DNA of 64,000 nt from Neoaquamicrobium sediminum (GTDB lineage: Bacteria; Pseudomonadota; Alphaproteobacteria; Rhizobiales; Rhizobiaceae): positions 62,001-126,000 of the forward strand of contig NZ_JABETK010000003.1 of assembly GCF_013240295.1 (NCBI RefSeq), written 5' to 3'. Each line of letters starts with the position of its first letter. Positions within the stretch are counted from its first letter, which is position 1. Of this stretch, positions 45,975 through 54,236 are shown piece after piece. The notes beneath the pieces are model-generated. The model was not told where the DNA came from. It searched no databases and saw only the letters and a list, made by a program, of their open reading frames with translations. The position numbers and the translations under genes were made by a program.

Positions 45975-46010
45975 AAAAAGTCGGCCGGGAAGCGCCCCCA
46001 CTTCCCGGCC
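45975..46010 (-). terminator. Rho-independent terminator of the pseudoazurin gene
   Basis: Perfect 10-bp stem GGCCGGGAAG (45983-45992) with CTTCCCGGCC (46001-46010), followed on the minus strand by GACTTTTTG. It lies 38 bases after the pseudoazurin stop. Confidence 0.85.
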
Positions 46011-46047
46011 TCCGGGTGTCCCCTTCCCGGAAGACAGAGCTGCTCGT

Positions 46048-46490
46048 TCAGTTGGCGGCCAACCCCTGGCCGAAGAGCTCGGCGAAGACGGCCTTGGCCT
46101 TGCCTGTCTGCTTCACTGCCTTTGCTTCGTCCGCATTGGCAGGTTCGCCGACTTGGATCAGGGCGACCATGCCCATAGCGTAGTGGGGCGTGCACTTCAC
46201 GCCGTAGACGCCTTCGGCCGTGACGGTGACCGTGAATTCCTCGTTGAACTTGCTCTTGAAGGGCTCTGCACCCTCCGGGAACATCCCCTTGATGGTCTCG
46301 ACGTTGTGTCCCTTGTCGGTCGGCACGAAGCGGATCGTGTCGCCGGGTGCTGCGACGATCAAGTCAGGCTCGAACACCATCGCGCCCTTCGCGCCCTTGT
46401 TGAGCATGTGGACTTCGATCTCCGCCGCTTGGGCTGCACCCCGAGTACGACGGCGGCTCCGAGCGCAAGCATTGCTACAATCTTTTTCAT
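46048..46490 (-). pseudogene. Pseudoazurin (periplasmic blue copper protein), one frameshift in the signal peptide
   Basis: Electron donor to nitrite and nitrous-oxide reductases in denitrifiers. The mature part ([20 protein letters not shown]) is complete and has all type 1 copper ligands: His in [11 protein letters not shown], then Cys, His and Met in [15 protein letters not shown]. The start at 46490 gives a good signal peptide ([17 protein letters not shown]), but one base is missing near 46441 before the cleavage site. The intact product is about 147 residues. It is divergent from the Crp/Fnr regulator gene, with a TTG-N8-CAA box between, and is closed by a strong terminator. Confidence 0.88.
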
Positions 46491-46561
46491 CTTCTTCTTC
46501 CTTTCCAAGACGCGGCATCATCAGGCCGTTGGCAGCTGTATAAACCGCGTCAGGATGTCCT

Positions 46562-46581
46562 TGTTTGCGGTGGAGCAAACA
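46562..46581. promoter_or_regulatory. Crp/Fnr-family box between pseudoazurin and its regulator
   Basis: TGTTTGC-GGTGGA-GCAAACA is a perfect 7-bp inverted repeat. Its inner part, TTGCGGTGGAGCAA (46565-46578), has the TTG-N8-CAA layout of Fnr/NnrR sites. The centre is about 81 bp from the pseudoazurin start and 50 bp from the regulator start, so it could serve either. Confidence 0.65.
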
Positions 46582-46621
46582 GCAGGTAGAAAAGGGCTGA
46601 ACGCCTCACGAATGTGGAAGG

Positions 46622-47332
46622 ATGTCGCCGATGCCGCACCTCGACAGGTCCCTCATAGCGGGCTTGCCGGCCTTTGCAGGCGTGTCGGGCGAGGAACTCG
46701 ACCGCGTACTCGCCTCTGCCCGCTCTGCCCGCCATCCTAAGGATTCGGAGGTGTTCTCGCAGGGAGAGGAAGCCGGTCACTTCTTTCTCCTGCTCTCGGG
46801 TCATATCCGCGTGGCCCAGACCTCGCCCGGAGGCCAGCAGGTCGTTGCTCGCTACATCACCGAGGGAGAACTGTTCGGGATCGCCGTCGCGATGGGCCGA
46901 AGCACTTATCCTGCTTCCGCGGTGGCGGCGATCGACTGTGTGGCGCTCGCCTGGCCCAACAGCCTCTGGCCGGAACTGCAGGCGCGCTTCCCGTCCTTTG
47001 GGGCGAGCGCGTACCTAACGATCGGGTCACGTCTTCAGGACACGCAAGCGCGCGTCATCGAGATGTCGACGGAGCAGGTTGAGCAGCGCATTGCGCACAC
47101 CATACTGAGGCTCGTGAAGCAGTCCGGCAGGAAGACCGAAAGCGGCATCGAGATCGATTTCCCGATCACCCGTCAGGACATCGCCGAAATGACTGGAACG
47201 ACGCTCCACACGGTAAGCAGGCTCCTGAGCGGATGGGAGAGCGACGGGCTCGTGAGAAGCGGCCGCCAGAAAGTTACAGTCACAGATCCGCACGAACTCA
47301 TGCTGGTGGCCGAGAACCGGCGGCGAAAGTAA
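46622..47332 (+). CDS. Crp/Fnr-family regulator, NnrR/Dnr-like
   Basis: A 236-residue protein. Residues 10-130 are the cyclic-nucleotide-binding-type sensor domain (EVFSQGEEAGHFFLLLSGHI, GELFGIAVAMGRSTYPASAV); residues 150-225 are the Crp-type winged helix (PITRQDIAEMTGTTLHTVSR, LLSGWESDGLV). The N-terminal cysteines of Fnr are absent, as in NO-responsive Dnr/NnrR proteins. The recognition helix with TTLHTVSR favours a TTG-type half-site, and four such boxes occur in this cluster. It is divergent from pseudoazurin. An NO or low-oxygen signal is inferred. Confidence 0.88.
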   Translation: MSPMPHLDRSLIAGLPAFAGVSGEELDRVLASARSARHPKDSEVFSQGEEAGHFFLLLSGHIRVAQTSPGGQQVVARYITEGELFGIAVAMGRSTYPASAVAAIDCVALAWPNSLWPELQARFPSFGASAYLTIGSRLQDTQARVIEMSTEQVEQRIAHTILRLVKQSGRKTESGIEIDFPITRQDIAEMTGTTLHTVSRLLSGWESDGLVRSGRQKVTVTDPHELMLVAENRRRK

Positions 47333-47350
47333 GACCGAACTGCTGCGCGG

Positions 47351-47599
47351 CTAAAGCCTCACCACGTATTTCTCGTACGTTCCGCGGTTCGGGCAGAAAT
47401 CCGGTAAGTCCGTCCGTCCCGCCGCCAGCCAGTCGCGGCAGTCGTCGCCGTGGCGGCAGAGCAGGCAGCGCCAGATCGCGTTGCGCGTGTCGTTTTTCGC
47501 GGCGTAGCCGCCTTCGAACAGTCTGACGCCCGCACGCGCCATGACTTCGCTGGACTGCCCTAGCTTCGTCTGCATTCTTTCGAGGATGTTCATCGTCAT
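47351..47599 (-). CDS. DUF6455 family protein
   Basis: 82 residues from ATG 47599 (MTMNILERMQTKLGQSSEVM). The C-terminal half has five cysteines, WRCLLCRHGDDCRDWL and DFCPN, arranged as for a metal or iron-sulfur site, which is the hallmark of this family. It directly follows the DUF1858 gene, whose stop is at 47601. DUF6455 genes frequently neighbour denitrification and Fnr-regulated genes in alphaproteobacteria. The role is unknown. Confidence 0.8.
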   Translation of the reverse strand: MTMNILERMQTKLGQSSEVMARAGVRLFEGGYAAKNDTRNAIWRCLLCRHGDDCRDWLAAGRTDLPDFCPNRGTYEKYVVRL

Positions 47600-47600
47600 T

Positions 47601-47852
47601 TTAAGCTCCCGCTCGTTCGAATGCTGACGACGCATTGGCCTTGTCATCGGCTCTCATGGCCGCCAGCAGTTCCCGTGAAAAGTATTCCTCATCGAGGTTG
47701 TGGGCCTCGCAGGCATCCCTCACCGAATGGAAGACGCCTATCGGGCAGCCGATGCATAGCATCCGGTTGCGGATGAACACACGGATGGTCGCCGGCCAGC
47801 GACGCATGATCTCGTCGACGCTCATGCTCGGGTCTATATCCAAAAGGTTCAT
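47601..47852 (-). CDS. DUF1858 family protein
   Basis: 83 residues with the typical N-terminal helix pair (NLLDIDPSMSVDEIMRRWPA) and the CxxCP motif (RNRMLCIGCPIGVFHSVRDA). DUF1858 proteins are small redox-associated proteins often found beside hybrid-cluster and NO-response genes. A TTGCG-CTGG-CGCAA box is centred 63 bp upstream of the start, so it is a likely member of the NnrR-type regulon. It leads the DUF1858-DUF6455 unit. Confidence 0.85.
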   Translation of the reverse strand: MNLLDIDPSMSVDEIMRRWPATIRVFIRNRMLCIGCPIGVFHSVRDACEAHNLDEEYFSRELLAAMRADDKANASSAFERAGA

Positions 47853-47908
47853 TTTCGTGTGTTGCCTCCGTCAAACAACCAGTAGAGCAGGCAGCCTCGC
47901 TTCGGACG

Positions 47909-47922
47909 TTGCGCTGGCGCAA
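47909..47922. promoter_or_regulatory. NnrR/Fnr-type box TTGCGCTGGCGCAA
   Basis: A perfect palindrome TTGCG-CTGG-CGCAA, centred 63 bp before the DUF1858 start. With the centre at the usual -41.5, transcription would start about 22 bases before the gene. The half-site TTGCG matches the reported NnrR-type preference in alphaproteobacteria. Confidence 0.7.
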
Positions 47923-48299
47923 AGAACGCCGCTTTTCGCGGCAGCTGAGGTTTACGCGCGCGCGGCTGACATTATGCAGTTCCCTTTCGGCGCCCTCGAT
48001 CGCCGACGCTTCGGCAGTAGGGGCCGTGCACCGGCGCGGCGGGGCGTGTCCTCCATCAGGGCAAGGACGCGCCTTTGCCGGCGCCGGAACTCGCCCGAGA
48101 GTGGACGTTGACGACATGAAGGAAGCACCAAGGGCAGGACGGTCGATAGAAGGTTCGACTGGATCGCGGCACTGTCCGTTGCTGTGGGAGTGACGATTCC
48201 GCCTCTGGCAGCGCTGGCCTGGAACCTGCAGGCGGTTGCGATCAGGCTGTTGTGATCGGACGAAGCCTGCACGAAGCTCAGCTTCGCCGTCTCCTGAGT

Positions 48300-48313
48300 T
48301 TGCGCTTCGACAA
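48300..48313. promoter_or_regulatory. NnrR/Fnr-type box TTGCGCTTCGACAA
   Basis: TTGCG-CTTC-GACAA has the TTG-N8-CAA layout, centred about 96 bp upstream of the DUF2249 gene start at 48403. Only the left half is the full TTGCG form, so it is a weaker site than the one at 47909. Confidence 0.5.
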
Positions 48314-48402
48314 ACAGGCATCGTGCCGGGTTTGCTAGAGTTTCCCCTGAGCTGGCGGCGCACCTCGCGTCTTGCCTGCGGTTGAACTCTGGAGCTTCGC
48401 GC

Positions 48403-48678
48403 ATGACCACCAAGGAACTGGCCGAAATCCCCACCATCGACGTCCGCACCCTCCCGCCCTACGAGCGCCATCCTCGGATATTCTCGGTGCTGGCCGCTCT
48501 GAAGCCGGGCCAATCCTTCGCTATCGTCAGCGATCACGAGCCGCGCCCCCTTCAGTATCAGATCCAGACGCGGTCCCCCGATCTCTTCGACTGGACTTAT
48601 GTTGAGCGGGGTCCGCACATCTGGCGCGTCCTCATCTCTAGGGCAGGCAGCGACTGCGAATGCTGCTGCGGTTCCTGA
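48403..48678 (+). CDS. DUF2249 domain protein
   Basis: 91 residues from ATG 48403. Core IPTIDVRTLPPYERHPRIFS, ALKPGQSFAIVSDHEPRPLQ, and the C-terminal WRVLISRAG typical of DUF2249, followed by a Cys-rich end (CECCCGS). DUF2249 has a TusA-like fold and occurs next to NO-reductase and hemerythrin genes. It is the first gene of a five-gene run that continues with the membrane protein 13 bp later. The Cys cluster suggests metal or sulfur handling. Confidence 0.85.
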   Translation: MTTKELAEIPTIDVRTLPPYERHPRIFSVLAALKPGQSFAIVSDHEPRPLQYQIQTRSPDLFDWTYVERGPHIWRVLISRAGSDCECCCGS

Positions 48679-48691
48679 TGGGTCGGCAAGT

Positions 48692-50050
48692 CCGATGACC
48701 GGAACCTCGCTCTCGAGATGGACCATGGCCTACTTCGCTGCAGCGCTCGTGTCGTTGCTGGCGACAGAGGCCTTGATGGTGGCGGGCTACGGATATCCCG
48801 TCGACGGGTTGAGAGCTCCGGGCACGCTGGTGGTCGTCCATCTCGCTGCGATCGGCTGGCTGAGCCTGCTGATGGCCGGAGCGCTGTTCCAGTTCGTTCC
48901 CGTCCTCGTGAACCATCCGCTCGCGGGAGCCGGCCTGACGCTGCCAGCCCTCCTGTTCATCGTCGTGGGCCTCGCCATGCTGCTGTCTGGCTTCATGTCG
49001 ATGGGCGGTGTGCTGGAGACGACCGCGTTCCTCCCCATGGGCGGCCTTCTGCTCTGCCTCGGCTTTGCCATGGCGGTGACGGCGATCGGCCTTACGCTTG
49101 TGCGGTCCCGGCCGCTTCCGCTCCCGGCAGCCTTCGTGGCCGCGGGCCTCGCAGGACTAGTGGCCGCTGTCACACTGGGCTTCGTGTTCACGCAGGTACT
49201 CGGCGGCACGACGTCGGCGCCCGCGCTAGTCTACATCGCTGCCCAGGGCGTCCCCGTTCATGCCGCTGCTGGTCTCGGAGGATGGTTGGCCATGTGTGCG
49301 GTGGGCGTCTCCTATCGCCTGTTTCCGATGTTTCTTCTTTCACCCGACCCACAAGGGAACGGCAACCGCGTCGCCTTCATGTTGTCCTTGGGCGCGGTAA
49401 CCGTGGCCGTCGGAGGAGGGGTGGCGGCCCTTCTTGCGGCTTGGTCAGTGTCGAGCGTGTTGCTCGTCGCGGGGCTTGTCGCCGCGGGTGCGGCTGCCCT
49501 CTATAGCAGGGACGTGGTGAACTTCTATCGCGGACGCAGACGCAGGGAACTGGAACTCAATATGCGGATAGCTGCGCTCGCCTTCGCCTCGCTCGGGTTT
49601 GCGGTCGTGCTGCCCATTCCCCTGACAGCCTTGGTCGGAGCCGAGAGGGGGATCGCGGCTTCGGTCTACCTCGTCGCCTTCGGATGGCTTTCCGGCCTTG
49701 GCCTGGCGAAGCTCTACAAGATCGTGCCATTCATGACCTGGCTCGAATGCTACGGCCCCATCCTTGGCCGCGCTCCCACGCCGCGGGTCCAGGACCTCGT
49801 ATCTGAGACAGCGGCTCGACCGTGGTTCATCGTGTACTTCGCATCGGTCTGGGCGGCAACCGCCGCACTGGCATTTGGAAGCGCCGCAGCCTTCCGGATT
49901 GCGGCCTTCGGCACGCTGGCGGCGACCGCCGCCATCGTCGTTCATCTGGTGAGGGCACGGATGCTCTCCGACGTCGCCGAAGGCCAGAGGTTTCCCGGGG
50001 GTGCGCTGCGACCTTCCCTGCTTTACTCAATTGCGCCGGGCGGGCACTGA
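48692..50050 (+). CDS. Polytopic membrane protein of the NO-response cluster (NnrS/heme-copper-like)
   Basis: About 452 residues with around 12 membrane helices. Histidines occur in helices (VVVHLAAIGWLSLLMAGALF, VPVHAAAGLGGWLAMCAVGV), and a conserved YKIVPFMTWLECYG segment lies near residue 360. This resembles membrane proteins found beside DUF2249 and denitrification genes, related to but not the same as NnrS. The start at 48692 avoids overlap with the DUF2249 gene; the frame is open from 48599. It may bind heme or copper; that is inference. Confidence 0.7.
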   Translation, partial: PMTGTSLSRWTMAYFAAALVSLLATEALMVAGYGYPVDGLRAPGTLVVVHLAAIGWLSLLMAGALFQFVPVLVNHPLAGAGLTLPALLFIVVGLAMLLSGFMSMGGVLETTAFLPMGGLLLCLGFAMAVTAIGLTLVRSRPLPLPAAFVAAGLAGLVAAVTLGFVFTQVLGGTTSAPALVYIAAQGVPVHAAAGLGGWLAMCAVGVSYRLFPMFLLSPDPQGNGNRVAFMLSLGAVTVAVGGGVAALLAAWSVSSVLLVAGLVAAGAAALYSRDVVNFYRGRRRRELELNMRIAALAFASLGFAVVLPIPLTALVGAERGIAASVYLVAFGWLSGLGLAKLYKIVPFMTWLECYGPILGRAPTPRVQDLVSETAARPWFIVYFASVWAATAALAFGSAAAFRIAAFGTLAATAAIVVHLVRARMLSDVAEGQRFPGGALRPSLLYSIAPGGH

Positions 50051-50062
50051 AGGAGCACGATC

Positions 50063-50566
50063 ATGACCGACTATGTGGAATTGGACGTACGGCCGATACT
50101 GACGGGAGGAGGCGAGCCGTTCGGCCGCATCATGGAGACGGTGGCGTCGCTGAAACCAGGTGAAGGTCTTCGCCTACTCGCTCCGTTTCGGCCGGTGCCT
50201 TTGTTCGGGGCACTCGGATCGAAAGGATTCACACATCAGGACCGGGAGATCGGCGGCGGGGACTGGGAAGTGCTGTTCACGCCGACTGCCGGGCCGGCAG
50301 CTTCCCCGGCCGAAGCCGTCGGCGATCGCTGGCCCACACCGCTGATGCATCTCGACAACCGGGGGCTGATGCCGCCCGAGCCCATGGTGAAGGTGCTCGG
50401 GGCCGTGGAGGCCATGCAGGCGGGAGAGGTGATGGAAGCCCTTCTCGACCGGGAACCGACCTTCCTGTTTCCGCAGCTCACGCAGCGAGGACACGAATGG
50501 CGGGGTGGCTTCGATCCGGACGGTACTGTCTATCGCTTGCTGGTGCGTATTGGAACGGGGTCATGA
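50063..50566 (+). CDS. Tandem DUF2249 protein
   Basis: 167 residues with two DUF2249 units. The first is VELDVRPILTGGGEPFGRIM with SLKPGEGLRLLAPFRPVPLF; the second is LDNRGLMPPEPMVKVLGAVE with GEVMEALLDREPTFLFPQL. AAGGAGCACG precedes the ATG, 12 bp after the membrane protein gene. The TusA-like fold suggests a ligand- or metal-carrying role. The stop overlaps the start of the next gene (ATGA). Confidence 0.82.
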   Translation: MTDYVELDVRPILTGGGEPFGRIMETVASLKPGEGLRLLAPFRPVPLFGALGSKGFTHQDREIGGGDWEVLFTPTAGPAASPAEAVGDRWPTPLMHLDNRGLMPPEPMVKVLGAVEAMQAGEVMEALLDREPTFLFPQLTQRGHEWRGGFDPDGTVYRLLVRIGTGS

Positions 50567-50919
50567 CCGCCGCACCGGAACAGACGGACCGGACAACGCT
50601 GGCCGACAGCGTCAGGGATTCGCTACGCGCGGTCATCGACCCCGAACTCGGCGAGAACGTCGTTGATCTTGGGCTGATCTACTTCGTCGCGGTCGACGAC
50701 CGCTCGACGGCGCACGTGGTCATGACGACCACCACGCGGGGGTGCCCGGCCGTCGGCTATCTGAAGGACGGTGTTGAACGCGCGGCTTGCGCCGTGCCGG
50801 GCGTGGCGGCTGCGGAGGTAGCGGTGACGTACGAACCCCCGTGGTCACCCGACAGGATGTCGGGCCCGCCCGGGCAATGGCGTCCCCCCGCGAAGCCGCG
50901 GTTCTGGCGGCCGTGGTGA
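50563..50919 (+). CDS. Metal-sulfur cluster assembly factor (DUF59/MIP18-like)
   Basis: 118 residues. The DUF59 core is VIDPELGENVVDLGLIYFVA, with the conserved Cys in TTTTRGCPAVGYLKDG and the closing VAVTYEPPWSPDRMS. Such proteins help place iron-sulfur or other metal centres. It is translationally coupled to the tandem DUF2249 gene and precedes the cytochrome c peroxidase remnant by 13 bp. It probably matures a metalloprotein of this cluster. Confidence 0.85.
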   Translation: MTAAPEQTDRTTLADSVRDSLRAVIDPELGENVVDLGLIYFVAVDDRSTAHVVMTTTTRGCPAVGYLKDGVERAACAVPGVAAAEVAVTYEPPWSPDRMSGPPGQWRPPAKPRFWRPW

Positions 50920-50932
50920 CGGAGAAACCTGG

Positions 50933-52099
50933 ATGAGGCGCTACGCGCTTGCGATGGCCCCGCTGATTGCTTTAACGACGGCGCTGGCCTCGGGCAGCGC
51001 GATGGTGTTCGCCTCCCGGGGCCCATGCAAACAGTCGCGGCCGCCGAACCCGCGGCGTTGGAAGCTCTCGGCGAGGCGCTTTGCTTCGATCCCAACCTGC
51101 CCGCCAACCGATCCCAGTCCTGCGCCACCTGCCACGCTCCCGGTGTGGGGCGATCCACGCGGTCACGCCGCGTCGCTCGGCGACGATGCGACTTCACTTG
51201 GCGACCGCAACGCCCAAACAGCGTCCTACGCCGCCCTCGTGCCGCCCCTCCGCAAGGATCCGGACGGCGGATGGGGGAGGCCTGTTCCACGACGGACGCG
51301 CTGTCATGCTCGAGGAGCCTGTTGGCGGGCCGCCGCTGAATCCCGCCGAGATGGGCATGCCGGACACGGCGGCAGTGGCCGCGCGGCTGCGGGAGAACGA
51401 AACCTACCGGGCCGCCTTTGCGGAAACGTTCGGGCCAGGAATCCTGGACGATCCCGAAGCTGCCTTCGGAGCGCTGACGCAGGCCGTCGCCGCCTTCGAG
51501 CGAACCGATGCGTTTGCGCCTTTCGACTCGAAATACGGCCGCTTCCTGCTCGGCGAGGCAACGCGGAGCGACGAGGAGGAAGTGGGTCGGGTGCTCTTTC
51601 TTCTCCGAGCAGTTCACGAACTCCACGCCAATGCCATCGGCTCGCCCGCAGCCCCATGCACCCGCGCGAGACCTTCACCGACAACCGCTACTATAAAATC
51701 GGCGTGCACGAGAACAAGGCGCTGCGCGAGGCCAACGGCGTGACCCTTGGGACGGTCGATCCCGGTCTTGGGGGCAACCCGGCCGTTGCTTCCCTCGAGG
51801 AGGGCGGAACGTTCCGCACGCCGACCCTTCGCAATGTGGCGGTGACCGGACCTACATGCATAGCCGGGTCTTCAAGGACTTGGCCACGGTCGTCACGTTC
51901 TAACACACAACTCACTGGCCGACGCCGCGCAGGTGAATCCGGAAACGGGGCAGCCGTGCGGGTTTCCAGCGTGCCAGAGACGCTTGCGGTCAAAAAACTC
52001 ACGCATGGTCCGGCACTCGACGACAGGCGCGTGGAGGCACTCGTCGCCTTCCCCAACACGCTCATCGATGCGCTTTACGAACCGCTGCTGGAACATTGA
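50933..52099 (+). pseudogene. Di-heme cytochrome c peroxidase/MauG-like protein, many frameshifts
   Basis: A start at 50933 with a signal peptide (MRRYALAMAPLIALTTALAS). Pieces of a di-heme peroxidase follow in changing frames: ALGEALCFDPNLPANRSQSC leading to the first heme motif CATCHAPG; GGLFHDGRAVMLEEPVGGPP; VGRVLF; a damaged second heme site before CHRLARSPMHPRETF; GTFRTPTLRNVAVTGP; and a C-terminal LDDRRVEALVAF. At least five or six breaks occur in 1.1 kb, far denser than elsewhere, so real decay or a badly read segment are both possible. Intact enzymes reduce periplasmic hydrogen peroxide. Confidence 0.75.
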
Positions 52100-52134
52100 C
52101 GTCTCCAGAGAGGGTCAACCGTCTCCCGAAAGCC

Positions 52135-52506
52135 TCACGGCTGGGCATCGGGGCCTGGGCTGGGCCTCGTCGCGATAAACGCGGCCACCATGGTGAGGAC
52201 GACCACCTGAATTCCCAGAACGATCGGTTCGAAACCGAGTACCCACGACAGCACGGGCGTAGCGCAGATCACCGACATAGACGCTGTCTTTGCCTTCTTC
52301 GAGATCGCGCGACCGCGTCTCCAGTCCCGTATCACAGGCCCCCACCGCGGATGCTCCAGCAGCCACGACTCGACCTTGGGAGAGCCGCGCGAGAACGCGT
52401 AGGCCGCAAGGATGAAGAATGGCGTTGCGGGCAGGAATGGCAGGACCGTTCCAGCCACGCCAACCGCCACAGAAGAATAACCGACCGCACTCCAGACGAC
52501 GCGCAT
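52135..52506 (-). CDS. DUF454 (YbaN-like) inner-membrane protein
   Basis: About 123 residues from ATG 52506. Typical DUF454 sequence: GTVLPFLPATPFFILAAYAF, FSRGSPKVESWLLEHPRWGP, and two further helices (ICATPVLSWVLGFEPIVLGI; VVVLTMVAAFIA). The gene starts 4 bp after the hemN stop, so it is the second gene of a hemN operon. The function of the family is unknown. Confidence 0.85.
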   Translation of the reverse strand: MRVVWSAVGYSSVAVGVAGTVLPFLPATPFFILAAYAFSRGSPKVESWLLEHPRWGPVIRDWRRGRAISKKAKTASMSVICATPVLSWVLGFEPIVLGIQVVVLTMVAAFIATRPSPGPDAQP

Positions 52507-52510
52507 GCTT

Positions 52511-53875
52511 TCAAACCGCCACCGAATAACGGCCGTTCGATTGAAGATAGCCATCGAAGTGGCTGGCCACCAGACGTGCGGTTTCGTGGGGATCCCGCGT
52601 TATCGCGATCCGCCAGCCGTCGATGCGGATGCGTGTTCCCATTTCCTTCACCAGCCTGACAATGTCCTGACCGAACAAGTCGAGTGGAAAGCCATGGCGC
52701 TTTGCGATCACGGCAAGATCGGCTTCGAAGAAGCACAGGATCGCTTCGATGACATCGCCACGTATCCTGTCCACGGCATCGATCGCCTTGCCCCGGGCCA
52801 CGGGCAGTTCGCCCGCCCTGATGCGGCGTTGCCACCCAGCGTTGTCGGGCAGGTTCTGCGCATAGCCCGAGGGGGTACGGCTTATGGATGACGCTCCAAG
52901 ACCTAAGAGAGTGGACGCGCCGTCGGTCGTGTAGCCCTGGAAGTTCCGGCGCATCGTGCCATTCCGCATCGCTGCGACAAGCGGATCGCTTTCGCGGGCA
53001 AAGTAGTCGATGCCCACGCCCTCGTAGCCGGCCCCCACAAGAAGACGGCGCGCAAGCCGTGCCTGGGCGATCCGCGCGCTAGCGTCGGGGAGGGTCTCGT
53101 CGGCGATCAGGCGTTGGTGCGATTTCATCCAGGGGACGTGCGCGTAGCCGAAGACAGCGAACCGCGAGGGGGCCAGACGGACCGCCTGCTCGACGGTTGC
53201 CTCAATGGACGTTTCAGTCTGGAAGGGCAGGCCGAACATCAGGTCGAAGTTCACGTCTGCGATGCCGGCCTGTGATATCGCGCGCATCGCGTCTTCGACG
53301 ACGGCCAGCGGCTGAACGCGCGCGATCGCCTTCTGGACCTGGTCATCGAGCGTCTGTACACCGAGACTCACCCGGTTTACGCCCAGATCACCAAGGCGTG
53401 CCATGCCGTCTTGGGTGACGTGTCGGGGATCGAGTTCGATCGCGTGTTCCATGTCGTCCTTGAAATTGAACGTCTTGGAAAGAAGCTCGACCAATTCCGC
53501 CATACAGTCCGGCGGCAAGATGTTCGGGGTCCCTCCGCCCCAATGCAGGTGCGACACGGCAATGCGTCCGGTTCTGGCTCCCACAAGGCCGATTTCTTCC
53601 TTGAGGACGTCGGCGTAAGCGCGGATGGGATCGTCGCGAAGCGCCGCTTTCGTGGTGCAGCCGCAATAGTTGCAGATCGACCTGCAGAACGGCACGTGGA
53701 GATAGATCGAAACGGGATTGTTCGTCCCGCCAACCGCGTCCAGCCATGCCGCGTATTCACCCGGCCCGACCTCTGCCGAGAATTGCGGCGCCGTCGGGTA
53801 GGATGTGTAGCGAGGTACCGTCCTGGTTGCCAGATCAATCAGGGAGGGGTCGACATCTTCGGGACGAACTATCAA
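52511..53875 (-). CDS. hemN: Oxygen-independent coproporphyrinogen III oxidase
   Basis: Radical-SAM enzyme that makes protoporphyrinogen IX precursor without oxygen, needed for heme under anaerobic or denitrifying growth. 454 residues, full length. VPRYTSYPTAPQF opens the family; the cluster motif is YLHVPFCRSICNYCGC (CxxxCxxCxC); SAM-binding GGGTPNILP and the VNRVSLGVQTLD block follow, and GLGASSISRTPSGYAQN lies near residue 330. The start is a TTG at 53875 with GGAGA upstream. A TTGAG-N4-CGCAA box centred 64 bp upstream links it to the Fnr/NnrR regulon. Confidence 0.95.
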   Translation of the reverse strand: MIVRPEDVDPSLIDLATRTVPRYTSYPTAPQFSAEVGPGEYAAWLDAVGGTNNPVSIYLHVPFCRSICNYCGCTTKAALRDDPIRAYADVLKEEIGLVGARTGRIAVSHLHWGGGTPNILPPDCMAELVELLSKTFNFKDDMEHAIELDPRHVTQDGMARLGDLGVNRVSLGVQTLDDQVQKAIARVQPLAVVEDAMRAISQAGIADVNFDLMFGLPFQTETSIEATVEQAVRLAPSRFAVFGYAHVPWMKSHQRLIADETLPDASARIAQARLARRLLVGAGYEGVGIDYFARESDPLVAAMRNGTMRRNFQGYTTDGASTLLGLGASSISRTPSGYAQNLPDNAGWQRRIRAGELPVARGKAIDAVDRIRGDVIEAILCFFEADLAVIAKRHGFPLDLFGQDIVRLVKEMGTRIRIDGWRIAITRDPHETARLVASHFDGYLQSNGRYSVAV

Positions 53876-54236
53876 CTAATGTCTCCTGGTTTCGTCTATA
53901 GGCAACTCATATCGGGCGGTGTCGATGCATCGTTGAGCAAGCGCAAACCCAAAGCGAATTTTCCTGCGCTGTGCATCATTCTTGAGGGCTCGGCCTGCAT
54001 CCCCGCCGGAAGCAGCAATGAATGAAAGCCATGATGGACAACTTGGTTGCCCGAATGGCGTCGGCTCGTTGTGCGCTCGTGCAAGCCGAGTTAAACGAGG
54101 AGTAAAGACTGAAAAGGTCGAGCCATTCCGCAGTTCTCGGCGTAGAATAAGAAACCCTGGCGGGATTCGGTGAGGCCATCAGGGGAGACGTCGTCATCTT
54201 GTCTGAAACGGGATCAAACCAGCAAAGCTATTCGTG
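53876..54236. other. Gene-free gap upstream of hemN
   Basis: About 360 bases. Apart from the Fnr/NnrR-type box at 53933-53946 no feature is supported. Short frames on both strands lack domains and start signals. Confidence 0.5.
53933..53946. promoter_or_regulatory. Fnr/NnrR-type box TTGAGCAAGCGCAA
   Basis: TTGAG-CAAG-CGCAA, a TTG-N8-CAA site centred 64 bp before the hemN start, nearly the same distance as the box before DUF1858 (63 bp). hemN is a classical target of Fnr-family regulators. Confidence 0.6.

Larger units (their letters stand above)
47853..48402. other. Regulatory gap between DUF1858 and DUF2249 genes
   Basis: About 550 bases with no confident gene. It holds two TTG-N8-CAA boxes, at 47909-47922 and 48300-48313. 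A plus-strand stretch near 48140-48255 would encode a single hydrophobic helix (FDWIAALSVAVGVTIPPLAA) but has no start codon in the right place, so it may be a broken small membrane protein. Confidence 0.5.

Noticed and set aside
48140-48255. Possible small membrane protein upstream of the DUF2249 gene
   Set aside because: A hydrophobic helix is encoded, but there is a stop just upstream and no start codon in frame.
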